Shown here: positions 24,089 to 30,939 of the stretch, in pieces
How the letters are laid out: each line of letters begins with the position of its first letter
Position numbering within the stretch: the stretch's first letter is position 1
Assembly (NCBI GenBank): GCA_938033695.1
Contig: CALHKE010000018.1
Coordinates: 1 to 64,000, forward strand
DNA: 64,000 nucleotides
Direction of reading: 5' to 3'
From: an uncultured Candidatus Saccharibacteria bacterium
GTDB lineage: Bacteria > Patescibacteriota > Saccharimonadia > Saccharimonadales > Saccharimonadaceae
Position numbers and translations under genes: made by a program
Notes under the pieces: model-generated
Databases searched by the model: none
Told to the model about the DNA's origin: nothing
What the model saw: only the letters and a program-made list of their open reading frames with translations

Positions 24089-24117
24089 TTGACTTTTTAA
24101 ACCTTTTATGTTAAAAT
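24089..24117 (+). promoter_or_regulatory. Promoter of the 24254 gene
   Basis: TTGACT (24089-24094), 17-base spacer ending in TATGT, TAAAAT (24112-24117). Confidence 0.75.
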
Positions 24118-24121
24118 ATAT

Positions 24122-24245
24122 AGGTTAAGTCATTCCGACTTAATTGGCGATCCTTCGTATGAAGGACGTTTCAACACACTGAAAAGTGAGCACCTTAAAA
24201 GAAGATTTAAAGTTTAAGGTCTTTCATTTTTCTATTTTTAGGAGG
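24122..24245 (+). promoter_or_regulatory. Four-hairpin 5' leader
   Basis: The leader folds into TTAAGTC-ATTCC-GACTTAA, CCTTC-GTAT-GAAGG, CACT-GAAA-AGTG, and a longer CCTTAAA...TTTAAGG stem, followed by a T-rich stretch and the ribosome site AGGAGGG. It includes the 11-mer GCACCTTAAAA (24190-24200). This is much more structure than a plain 5' UTR and suggests regulation by a ligand, protein or antisense RNA. Confidence 0.55.
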
Positions 24246-24253
24246 GTAAAGAT

Positions 24254-24913
24254 ATGAAATATGAAATTAACATCGTAGAGAAGACAAAAGTTAAATCCGC
24301 CAGCCTGCTTGACCACATCTGTCATTTAGGCCTCAGTAAACACACTGAGAGCTACCTCAGCAACAAATTCGGCACCACGAGTGAACTGCTCTGGAAGGTT
24401 CGCCACGAAGCATACCTTAGAGAGCATCATCCAGAAAACAGCAGTTATCTCGAGAAGCCACTTTGGGATGCCTTGGTCGCTTTTGATCGTGCCGGCTACA
24501 TTCGACACGACATTAAGCCCGAGGATTTTATTCTCAATCGACTTCGTAGACTGGCCAAATCCGAGCAATATCAAGCCTGGAATTGCGCTGCTGATCTCGA
24601 AGATTTTTGCGAAGTTCGTCCAGAACAGGGAAGTTCCGATCAATCTGACTTCGCTTATGGTAACCAAAGGTATGAAAATTTCACACCACTCACCGAAAAA
24701 CAGCGTGAGGAAATTCGGCAGATTCTAAAAGATGTTATTCCTGACGAGTTGACTTACCGGATTATTTGTTTTCGGTATTCGCTCGGAGATGGTAAATGTC
24801 ATACTACCGCCGAGGCCGCGTCGATACTTAATCGTAAGATTAGCAAAATCCGTGGTCTAATGAAGAAAGCCTATTTCTATATTAATGGCTGCGATCTTTT
24901 CGACATTATTTAA
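24254..24913 (+). CDS. Sigma-region-4-like protein, family A member 1
   Basis: The 219-residue protein ends (about 145-210) in a sigma-70 region-4-like helix-turn-helix: LTEKQREEIRQIL, then YRIICFRYSLGDGKCHTTAE, then AASILNRKISKIRGLMKKAY. This matches the order of 4.1, the Gly-Leu-x-Asp-Gly turn and the 4.2 recognition helix. The N terminus (LGLSKHTESYLSNKFGTTSE) resembles the first half of an alpha-CTD, but with less certainty. Regions 2 and 3 of a true sigma factor are absent, so it cannot open promoters by itself. It may bind -35-like DNA or the polymerase flap as a regulator. Three relatives lie downstream. Confidence 0.7.
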   Translation: MKYEINIVEKTKVKSASLLDHICHLGLSKHTESYLSNKFGTTSELLWKVRHEAYLREHHPENSSYLEKPLWDALVAFDRAGYIRHDIKPEDFILNRLRRLAKSEQYQAWNCAADLEDFCEVRPEQGSSDQSDFAYGNQRYENFTPLTEKQREEIRQILKDVIPDELTYRIICFRYSLGDGKCHTTAEAASILNRKISKIRGLMKKAYFYINGCDLFDII

Positions 24914-24920
24914 ATCTTCG

Positions 24921-24948
24921 AAACCCCGCCTCATCGCGGGGTTTTCTC
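24921..24948 (+). terminator. Intrinsic terminator with partial downstream copy
   Basis: AAACCCCGC-CTCATC-GCGGGGTTT with a T-rich tail. The 3' arm and tail (GCGGGGTTTTCT) recur at about 24972-24984. Confidence 0.8.
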
Positions 24949-25064
24949 TTGTTTAAAAAACCTACTTTCGTTGCGGGGTTTTCTGTTATTAAAATTTCCC
25001 ACCATAGAGCATATTACTTATTTTTATAAAAACCATCCATGTAAGAAATCTTTATTTTTCACAT

Positions 25065-25093
25065 AAAAAAGACTGCTTAATCTCTAAGCAGTC
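25065..25093 (-). terminator. Terminator of the 25122 gene
   Basis: GACTGCTTA-ATCTC-TAAGCAGTC with an A run on the left (minus-strand U run). Confidence 0.85.
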
Positions 25094-25121
25094 AAAAGAT
25101 TGAAAAGGTAATAAAACAAAG

Positions 25122-25574
25122 TTATTCATTTCCAGCATTACTAATTAAATTACGGTTTCGTATTAAGCCATATTTCGTAAAGCTAATACTACCCGTGCGT
25201 CTTTTGACATCATAGTTCGCATCGAATTCATACTTAGTATAAACCGCTTTTTCCTCGCAAGCACTAGATAAGTCAGCCAAACATCTTCCAATTACTTTTA
25301 CGTAATCATAAGAAAGGCCAGAATATTTCAGTTCTAGGATTTGAAAATCCTTCACCAGAAGAAGCTCTTCTCCCTGCGCATAACATTTATTCGCCTGGAA
25401 TTTTCCGGTCTCCACCTGGAATTCGATGCGCATTAGCTCATTATCATGAGCTAACTTAAACCCCTCTAAAAGCTCCGACAGATATGGTCCATCTTTAATC
25501 CGATAGACCCTCGCGTCGCAATTTTCGTCGATCGACAAGCCTTTGTTTTCATTGCCATTTTCATTGATACCCAT
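25122..25574 (-). CDS. Unidentified beta-rich protein, paralogue of the 19184 gene
   Basis: I place the start at 25574 because GAAAGGAGATATC stands before that ATG, while the upstream in-frame ATG at 25646 lies next to a TAAAAT -10 box. The region 25575-25646 is therefore a leader. The 150-residue protein aligns with the 126-residue product at 19184, sharing FxANYDxKxRTG-type ends and a central K-FQI-strand block, with an extra Asn/Gly-rich N terminus. No motif gives a function. Confidence 0.6.
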   Translation of the reverse strand: MGINENGNENKGLSIDENCDARVYRIKDGPYLSELLEGFKLAHDNELMRIEFQVETGKFQANKCYAQGEELLLVKDFQILELKYSGLSYDYVKVIGRCLADLSSACEEKAVYTKYEFDANYDVKRRTGSISFTKYGLIRNRNLISNAGNE

Positions 25575-25743
25575 ACCGATATCTCCTTTCAAAGAACTAT
25601 CCCCCTCGGGACAACCAGCATGATTCACTATTGAATCAATATTCATATTTTAACATAAGAATAAAAGAAAGTCAAGGGACAAAAACCGAACAGAAAACTT
25701 AGTTGGTTTCACCCAATTTCAACACCTCCACCCCTGTTATTCA

Positions 25744-25772
25744 TTGACAGAAAAGCTACCACATTGTATAAT
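25744..25772 (+). promoter_or_regulatory. Promoter of the 25857-26367 operon
   Basis: TTGACA (25744-25749), 17 bases, TATAAT (25767-25772). Confidence 0.85.
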
Positions 25773-25790
25773 ATAAAGGTAGTTTTTACT

Positions 25791-25840
25791 CGCACCTTAA
25801 AATTTTGGAACCCTGCCTACCATGTTTTAAGGTGCATTTC
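25791..25840 (+). promoter_or_regulatory. Leader hairpin with GCACCTTAAAA
   Basis: GCACCTTAAAA (25792-25802) pairs over all 11 bases with TTTTAAGGTGC, leaving a loop of about 22 bases. The ribosome site GAGGAGG follows within 10 bases, so opening or closing the stem could change initiation. Confidence 0.6.
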
Positions 25841-25856
25841 TTGTGAGGAGGATATT

Positions 25857-26330
25857 ATGAAACTACCCCTGATTCATCACGATACGCATGCCAAAAATAT
25901 CGCTATTTTGAAAGATTGGCAACTCTTTTTCGAAGAAAAGGATGGTTACCCTAATCGCCAGGAGGTCATGATCGACTTTAGCCGGTTTTATCATCATCTT
26001 AAAGATCATGAAATAACTATTTCCGGCAAATGTCTCCTGGGTGGTCTGATTTATGGCGACCCTAGATTCAAGGATGGTGAAGAAATTTTCACTAGCCCCA
26101 TCACGCATTTTGCGCGCGTATCCAAAGAGTATTGTCGCGGTGTCGAGCATGAATTAATCTGTGCCACCACGACAAACCAGCATAAATATTATTTTTATAC
26201 CGATCACTGCAGTGATGATATGTCCAATATGTTACTGGATATGGCTAAATTTAATAAACTCAGTCTCATCCGAGGTTATTATTTACCCACTAGACTTCAG
26301 TATCCGAATATCGATCGTCACTTCATCTAA
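25857..26330 (+). CDS. Unidentified protein, first gene of an operon with a sigma-4-like gene
   Basis: GAGGAGG fixes the ATG at 25857; an in-frame start at 25764 lies inside the promoter. The 157-residue protein is rich in His, Tyr, Phe and Asp, with segments EITISGKCLLGGLIYGDPRF and HKYYFYTDHCSDDMSNMLLD. It has no membrane or signal sequence. I do not recognise it. The next gene, of the sigma-4-like family, starts 36 bases later, so the two are probably made together and may act together. Confidence 0.6.
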   Translation: MKLPLIHHDTHAKNIAILKDWQLFFEEKDGYPNRQEVMIDFSRFYHHLKDHEITISGKCLLGGLIYGDPRFKDGEEIFTSPITHFARVSKEYCRGVEHELICATTTNQHKYYFYTDHCSDDMSNMLLDMAKFNKLSLIRGYYLPTRLQYPNIDRHFI

Positions 26331-26366
26331 TCTCATCTGAGATTCACTTCTATGGAGGTCATGCCT

Positions 26367-27014
26367 ATGAAAAAACCTAAATGTAAACCTGCGTCTACGC
26401 TAAAATCTGTTTCCGGACTCGGACTTAGCAAACGCGCCGAACGTTACGTGGAGAAAAATTATTTTTCCATGGATCAATTGGTTTGGCACGTACGTTTTCT
26501 GCACTATATGATACAGTATCACCCAGAAACTTTAAAAGCCTATCGCCCAAAAGTTTTCGCAGAAATCATCAGCGCCTTAAACACTGCCGGTTATATTCGA
26601 ACTGATTTTGTCGCCGATTCCTTTGGCTTCAAATATCTTGTCCGCGTATTACTCGGCAATAAGTGTGAGCCAGTCATCCTGGAATGTTTTTTACCGGAAT
26701 TTTGCAAGAAATCCAATCGTTTTCGTTTAACGAACCGCCCAGACGATCAAAGCTGTCTGGAATGGAATAAAATTTACGAGAATGACGTGCTTCTTTATAA
26801 AAAATCCCTCAAAACTTTCCGCTCCAATCTTCGCACCTATCTGTCCGCGGCTGAAATGAAGTATTTTGATTACCGTTTCGGCTTCAATAAACACCGGACT
26901 CACACCCTAGCGCAAACCGCTGCAGAATTTAAACTCACCATTCCAGAGGCTAAAAAACAGGAGAAGGAAATCCTGAAGAAAATTGAACTTAGTAAAATTA
27001 TTTACATGATTTAA
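26367..27014 (+). CDS. Sigma-region-4-like protein, family A member 2
   Basis: GGAGGT stands 7 bases before the ATG at 26367, whereas ATGs at 26352 and 26361 are badly spaced. The 215-residue protein has the family N terminus (LGLSKRAERYVEKNYFSMDQ, then WHVRFLHYMIQYHPE) and the C-terminal helix-turn-helix. The latter reads LSAAEMKYFDYRFGFNKHRT, then HTLAQTAAEFKLTIPEAKKQ. It resembles sigma region 4 (RFGL-x-G, then the E-x-A-x-E helix). It is the second gene of its operon. Like its paralogues it lacks sigma region 2. Confidence 0.7.
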   Translation: MKKPKCKPASTLKSVSGLGLSKRAERYVEKNYFSMDQLVWHVRFLHYMIQYHPETLKAYRPKVFAEIISALNTAGYIRTDFVADSFGFKYLVRVLLGNKCEPVILECFLPEFCKKSNRFRLTNRPDDQSCLEWNKIYENDVLLYKKSLKTFRSNLRTYLSAAEMKYFDYRFGFNKHRTHTLAQTAAEFKLTIPEAKKQEKEILKKIELSKIIYMI

Positions 27015-27033
27015 TTTGAAAACCTGGTTCCAA

Positions 27034-27068
27034 AAAAAATAAACCCCTCATTACGAGGGGTTTTATTT
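27034..27068. terminator. Bidirectional terminator between convergent genes
   Basis: AATAAACCCCTC-ATTAC-GAGGGGTTTTATT flanked by A and T runs. Confidence 0.85.
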
Positions 27069-27079
27069 TTTCATTTGCG

Positions 27080-27589
27080 TTACTTCAATTCTTCCCAGTC
27101 AATATCAACCGTATCATCCACAGCCTCCGCAAATTCAGGATGCATCATCCCGTCAAACAACAGCATCATCCTACTATTCTTCGTTAAACCTAGATAAACC
27201 TGACCCTGCATATACCGATCTCGCATCTCTCTATCGAAAAATCGATTCAAGATATATTTCTTGGCATTTTCTGAAATATCAATCCGCATTAAAAATTCGA
27301 GTTCCACCATTACATTAGAGTTTTCCACGGAATTATCCTGTTTTTCTTCCAAATTCTTTAAGGGGAATCCCTCTAACATCACTCCTGGCAGAAAAATGGC
27401 CGTTTCCGTTTTTTGAAACTTTAATCCCGCCATCTTATCAATGGCTTTTTCCAGCAGTTGCGATGTTCCGTCGCCATTCGGCACCACCAAACGCCAAACA
27501 TCATAGATAATCGCCTCATCGCGAATCACCTTGTCGACCAATTTTCGGTTTGTAAACGGCATTACACTGCTTAACCCCTCATTATGCAT
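27080..27589 (-). CDS. Unidentified protein
   Basis: GGAGGT stands 5 bases before the ATG at 27589. The minus-strand promoter TTGACA-17-TAGAAT overlaps the divergent promoter region of the 27797 gene. The 169-residue protein has an EAIIYDVWRLVVPNG strand, a Met-rich C-terminal half (RDRYMQGQVYLGL, SRMMLLFDGMMHPEF) and an acidic end (DDTVDIDWEELK). No family recognised. It is paired back to back with a sigma-4-like gene. Confidence 0.6.
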   Translation of the reverse strand: MHNEGLSSVMPFTNRKLVDKVIRDEAIIYDVWRLVVPNGDGTSQLLEKAIDKMAGLKFQKTETAIFLPGVMLEGFPLKNLEEKQDNSVENSNVMVELEFLMRIDISENAKKYILNRFFDREMRDRYMQGQVYLGLTKNSRMMLLFDGMMHPEFAEAVDDTVDIDWEELK

Positions 27590-27707
27590 ATTCCACCTCC
27601 ATAAAACAGAAAAATCGTAACGTCTTAGAAAATTAAAGTACCTATCCAGTTACGACTGACTACTCTGTTATTCTATAATATTTAACCTATTTTGTCAATC
27701 TAAAACA

Positions 27708-27735
27708 TTGACAAACTCATCATTTAGTTTATAAT
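27708..27735 (+). promoter_or_regulatory. Promoter of the 27797 gene
   Basis: TTGACA (27708-27713), 16 bases, TATAAT (27730-27735). The leader contains GCACCTTTAA, a variant of the 11-mer found in other leaders. Confidence 0.75.
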
Positions 27736-27796
27736 TATGTAATCGGCCTCGCCGTATCGCACCTTTAATTCACATCACATTTTTTAGGAGGGGACA

Positions 27797-28465
27797 ATGA
27801 AAAATGAAGTTAGTAAAGCTTGGAAAGTCGACAGCCTAAGTCAACTCGGCTACAACCATCTCATCGATGGTAATGTCAAAAATTATGTCGAACGTAATTA
27901 TGAAACCGTAGAGCATTTGATCTGGGATTGCCGCTATCTCTACTATATGGAGCAGTATCATCCAGGAGTTATTCGCAGCATTCCGCATTCGCTCAAGGTT
28001 TGTATGGAAATTTTTGAATACAATCACTTAATTTGCCGAAACATTGATTCCAGAATCATCGGCATGTATTATCTCTATCGCACGGTTTACGGCGACGACT
28101 ATGAACCTTTGATTTTGGAATATCGTGACCCCAAAATCACCAAAAAGGCTCATAATTATCAGCTCACTGATCGCGCCAAAATTCTCACCGTCCACGACTG
28201 GAATCAGCTCTATGAGGAAGATATTTGTATCGACCTCGAGAGGAGCCAGAAAGAACTCAAGCACCTCGAAAACATTCAGCGGGTTTTACAGCGTGAGTTG
28301 ACCAAACGTGAATATCGCGTCGTCAATTTTAGCTTCGGCTTGCAAGGTGATAACATTCATAATCTGCGTGAAACTGCAGTCAATGAAGGTTTGCTTCTCA
28401 CTCAGACCGATCGCCACCTCAAGTCTGCGCTCAAAAAAATCCAACCTTATCTAACTAAAATCTAG
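27797..28465 (+). CDS. Sigma-region-4-like protein, family A member 3
   Basis: This 222-residue protein gives the clearest view of the family C terminus: LTKREYRVVNFSFGLQGDNI, then HNLRETAVNEGLLLTQTDRH, then LKSALKKI. It follows the sigma-70 region 4 plan (L-x-R-E-x-x-V-x-x-x-FGL, a Gly-Asp turn, L-x-E-x-A, then the recognition helix). The N-terminal part (YVERNYETVEHLIWDCRYLY, YMEQYHPG) matches member 2 closely. Promoter, AGGAGGGG site and terminator are all its own. It is a likely DNA- or polymerase-binding regulator; the targets are unknown. Confidence 0.72.
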   Translation: MKNEVSKAWKVDSLSQLGYNHLIDGNVKNYVERNYETVEHLIWDCRYLYYMEQYHPGVIRSIPHSLKVCMEIFEYNHLICRNIDSRIIGMYYLYRTVYGDDYEPLILEYRDPKITKKAHNYQLTDRAKILTVHDWNQLYEEDICIDLERSQKELKHLENIQRVLQRELTKREYRVVNFSFGLQGDNIHNLRETAVNEGLLLTQTDRHLKSALKKIQPYLTKI

Positions 28466-28488
28466 CCCCTATCTAGGGGCTTTTTAGT
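28466..28488 (+). terminator. Intrinsic terminator
   Basis: GCCCCTA-TC-TAGGGGC followed by TTTTT, directly after the stop codon. Confidence 0.85.
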
Positions 28489-28502
28489 GCCAAATTTAAA
28501 AT

Positions 28503-28655
28503 AAAAAAGAGCCCCTCATCCTTTAGGAACTCTTCGTAGAAAAACTTAGACGATGACTCGCTGACACTAGATACGGGTCACCCCGGTCGCTCTATCTAGC
28601 GCCAGACGGGTCACCTACCCAAGCTGCTCTACACCCACAACGTTTACGCCAGTAT
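28503..28655 (-). ncRNA. Structured 3' region or small RNA ending in a terminator
   Basis: Between the stop of the 28661 gene and a 9-bp terminator (28508-28533, with G-U pairs, U run on the minus strand) lie about 120 GC-rich bases. They have a CTAGATA/TATCTAG stem and repeated GGTGACCCG pieces that can pair internally. A TATATA box near 28655 could give a separate transcript. It may be a 3' UTR-derived RNA. No known family is seen. Confidence 0.4.
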
Positions 28656-28660
28656 ATATT

Positions 28661-29188
28661 TTACTCGTCCAATGTGGCGAGTGTGGCGCCCTGATGAATT
28701 TGCTCCAAGCGATCTTTAAAAATCGGCTTGGCGTCCGTCGAAATCAGATAATATTTATCCATTTTCGAGGTTACCAGATAAATCTCACTATCACCGATAG
28801 TTTCTTGCATCTCCTTCCAGTCTTCTGGTCGGAAAATATTCAGCAGCTCCTCTTTGCTCATGAGTGGCAAATCGAGCTTCTCAATCGACTGAATATTCAG
28901 AATCTCACTTGGTCTCCTTGCATCATCGGAATCTATTCCACGCAAGCGAATTCTTACATCATCGGATTTTATTCCGCGCAAGCGAATTTCTTCCTCAAAA
29001 TCGAATTTCGGCAGATGTCCGTAGTAAAATGCATTGAACATCTTAAGCAAGGCAAACTGATCTATCGCCGTATGAGGTTCCATAAATTCGAAACTCCATC
29101 GACTCACCAGGGAATAATCCCGGCGAATTCGCAAATTTGCTGCAGCACGAAGTTCTTGAGCCTTCTCACGTTCGCGTCTTTTCGACAT
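28661..29188 (-). CDS. Unidentified protein with a 12-residue internal tandem repeat
   Basis: The 175-residue protein starts with a basic stretch (MSKRREREKAQELRAAANLR) after a GGTGGGG ribosome site. In its middle, IRLRGIKSDDVR is followed at once by IRLRGIDSDDAR, an in-frame 36-bp duplication. The C-terminal part has FRPEDWKEMQETIGDSEIY and VTSKMDKYYLISTDAK strands. It is soluble and of unknown function. The gene and the next one upstream on the same strand have separate leaders. Confidence 0.6.
   Translation of the reverse strand: MSKRREREKAQELRAAANLRIRRDYSLVSRWSFEFMEPHTAIDQFALLKMFNAFYYGHLPKFDFEEEIRLRGIKSDDVRIRLRGIDSDDARRPSEILNIQSIEKLDLPLMSKEELLNIFRPEDWKEMQETIGDSEIYLVTSKMDKYYLISTDAKPIFKDRLEQIHQGATLATLDE
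28921..28992. repeat. 36-bp tandem duplication inside the 28661 gene
   Basis: Units 28921-28956 and 28957-28992 match at most positions (CATCATCGGA...GCGCAAGCGAA) and keep the reading frame. Confidence 0.9.
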
Positions 29189-29272
29189 ATATCCCCACCT
29201 TTCTGTCGTGTGTCATCGACTAAAAATAAAATGTACTTTAAAACTTAACCTTTATATTATACCACATTTAAC

Positions 29273-29297
29273 AAAAAATCCTAGCCTAAGCTAGGAT
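29273..29297 (-). terminator. Terminator of the 29315 gene
   Basis: ATCCTAGC-CTAA-GCTAGGAT with an A run at left, read on the minus strand. Confidence 0.8.
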
Positions 29298-29314
29298 TCT
29301 CACTAATGCTTAGA

Positions 29315-30163
29315 CTACGGTTTCTTTTTTCGCTTTTTACCTTTACCATCCTTAGGCCCACCTTTTGGCTTATCATTTTTCTTAGAGCCATCTGAACCAA
29401 TATCTTTCTTTTTCGAGTCATCCATCTCCAATGTTGTCGACTTCTGACCGTCAATATTGGGTCTATCCAAATTACCTGGTTTATCTTTCACTTCACCATC
29501 TAGCTTCTCGAGATCCTCGTCGTCCTCGGAAAAATCATCCTCACCCCCATCATAATATCCCCGCATATCACCATAGTCATCCATGAAGTTCATCGCTGAA
29601 AAGATTTCTCGTTCCAGTATCATGCGATTTAAATTTAGGTTATCTAAGACTGAGTTGGCTTTCTTATTTTGCTCAATTTTTTTATTCAATAACAGAGCAA
29701 ATGATGGATTTACGGCACTCAAACCTACATAAAATTCACCGCTAGCTGCCGCGATTTTATAGACCAGCTCCGATTTTTTTACTTTATAGATAGGATGCTG
29801 TTTCCGCATTTTACCAACAAAAGCTTTGTTCTCTTCTATAGTGAGCTTCTCAATTCGCGCCACATTATCAATCACTCCGTAAAAACCCGGCTGCCCAAGC
29901 TCTAAGATATTATCAAAACATGGGTAACGCGATGCGCCAAATAGGGAAATTCCTAAATCCTGAATTTCTAAAGCCATGGTCCTTCTATGTAAAAATAAGG
30001 CAACGCTCCTTAAAAATTCGTCATACGCATACTCCACCCCATCCGCTGGCACTGTCGGGAACAAATACCAGTTCTGGATAAATTTCGATCCCAGCACCAT
30101 ATCTTCATGAAACTTCTGTTTCGCCGCTAATTCTTTTCTCTTATTTTTATCATTATCTTTCAT
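29315..30163 (-). CDS. Unidentified protein with acidic then Lys/Gly-rich C-terminal tail
   Basis: GGGGGGTGAAAAA precedes the ATG at 30163; the longer frame from 30196 has no site. The 282-residue protein has a folded-looking first part (1-190) with LFPTVPADGVEYAYDEFLRS and KIAAASGEFYVGLSAVNPSF. An Asp/Glu cluster (EDDFSEDDEDLEK, about 210-222) follows, then a long low-complexity tail ending in GKGKKRKKKP. Such tails often bind nucleic acid or partner proteins. Not recognised as a family. The divergent large RNA candidate starts beyond it. Confidence 0.6.
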   Translation of the reverse strand: MKDNDKNKRKELAAKQKFHEDMVLGSKFIQNWYLFPTVPADGVEYAYDEFLRSVALFLHRRTMALEIQDLGISLFGASRYPCFDNILELGQPGFYGVIDNVARIEKLTIEENKAFVGKMRKQHPIYKVKKSELVYKIAAASGEFYVGLSAVNPSFALLLNKKIEQNKKANSVLDNLNLNRMILEREIFSAMNFMDDYGDMRGYYDGGEDDFSEDDEDLEKLDGEVKDKPGNLDRPNIDGQKSTTLEMDDSKKKDIGSDGSKKNDKPKGGPKDGKGKKRKKKP

Positions 30164-30291
30164 TTTTTCACCCCCCAATGAGATAAATCTAAGCACTAAT
30201 TTTCAATGTACTTTAACCAAAGCTAACTTTCTAGCCTCATTCTATCACACCCCTGTTATTTTTACATCCTCAAGCGTTATTTCTCGCCAAT

Positions 30292-30771
30292 AAAAAACTC
30301 CCGACAATGCCGGGAGCCTTGACCATAGAAGTGATCAAGAAGGTAAGTTACGTTCCGCTACTAAGCGAGCGGTGGGCTCCGTACTACCTGTACGGTAAGG
30401 TGTAGAGCAAACAGGGAATGGGAACGGGTTACAATATTCGATTGTATGTACTTGCATGGTTTTCGTTGTAAAACTATTTTGAAGATGACATTATATGCCA
30501 AAGGTTACGCGCTGCGTAGCTCAAAACACTCGACCAACGACGTGCCATCTAGAGCAGATCTACTTAATCTCTCAACGAAAATCTGTGAGTTCACACAGGC
30601 TTCCGCCTACTAGCGTTTCGATCTGTCTTTCAGGTCGAAGTGTCAGTGTACTTCTTCTCCAAAAGTGTGTGGTGATTTGACGCTAAATCAAGTATTTGGT
30701 TAGTTCAGCTTGCGAGGCGTCCCTAACTTGGTTAAGTTCCCATTCCTGTTTATAAAAGAGCTCGTCTAGCG
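30292..30771 (-). ncRNA. Candidate long structured RNA of about 480 nt
   Basis: This is the longest gene-free stretch of the window. On the minus strand TATAAT (30777-30782) would start it, and CTCCCG...CGGGAG plus a U run (30292-30316) would end it. Near its start the arm AAACAGGAATGGGAAC (30736-30751) pairs with GTTCCCATTCCCTGTTT (30409-30425), enclosing about 310 bases. Those bases contain more hairpins, such as TTCGACCTG/CAGATCGAA, AGGC-GGAA-GCCT, TACGC-AGC-GCGTA and a GACGC/GCGTC pair. I looked for tmRNA, RNase P, SRP and 6S hallmarks and did not see them. Short frames inside are not convincing. Confidence 0.55.
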
Positions 30772-30816
30772 CTGGCATTATAATAACATAACTCATATTA
30801 TTTGTCCATACCTTTT

Positions 30817-30845
30817 TTGACATTTTATACTTTTTATGGTAGAAT
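30817..30845 (+). promoter_or_regulatory. Promoter of the 30940-31831 operon
   Basis: TTGACA (30817-30822), 17-base spacer ending in TATGG, TAGAAT (30840-30845), with a leader of about 90 bases. Confidence 0.8.
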
Positions 30846-30939
30846 TATATAGATTTAGTTCATTTTTTGTTTCTCTGAATTAAATCGTTTTTTGACAATT
30901 TGTGGGTAACTGAAAACTTAAAAAAGAGGGGGATTTTTT

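Noticed and set aside
24254..24913. Calling the 24254 protein a true sigma factor
   Set aside because: Only a region-4-like part is present; regions 2 and 3 needed for promoter melting are missing.
30495..30680. Short plus-strand frame inside the large intergenic region
   Set aside because: It has no ribosome site, its composition is unlike protein here, and it lies within paired segments of the candidate RNA.
30292..30771. Assigning the long RNA as tmRNA or RNase P RNA
   Set aside because: The tmRNA 3' T-arm with CCA and tag frame, and the RNase P GAGGAAAGTCC and ACAGAA motifs, were not found on either strand by eye.
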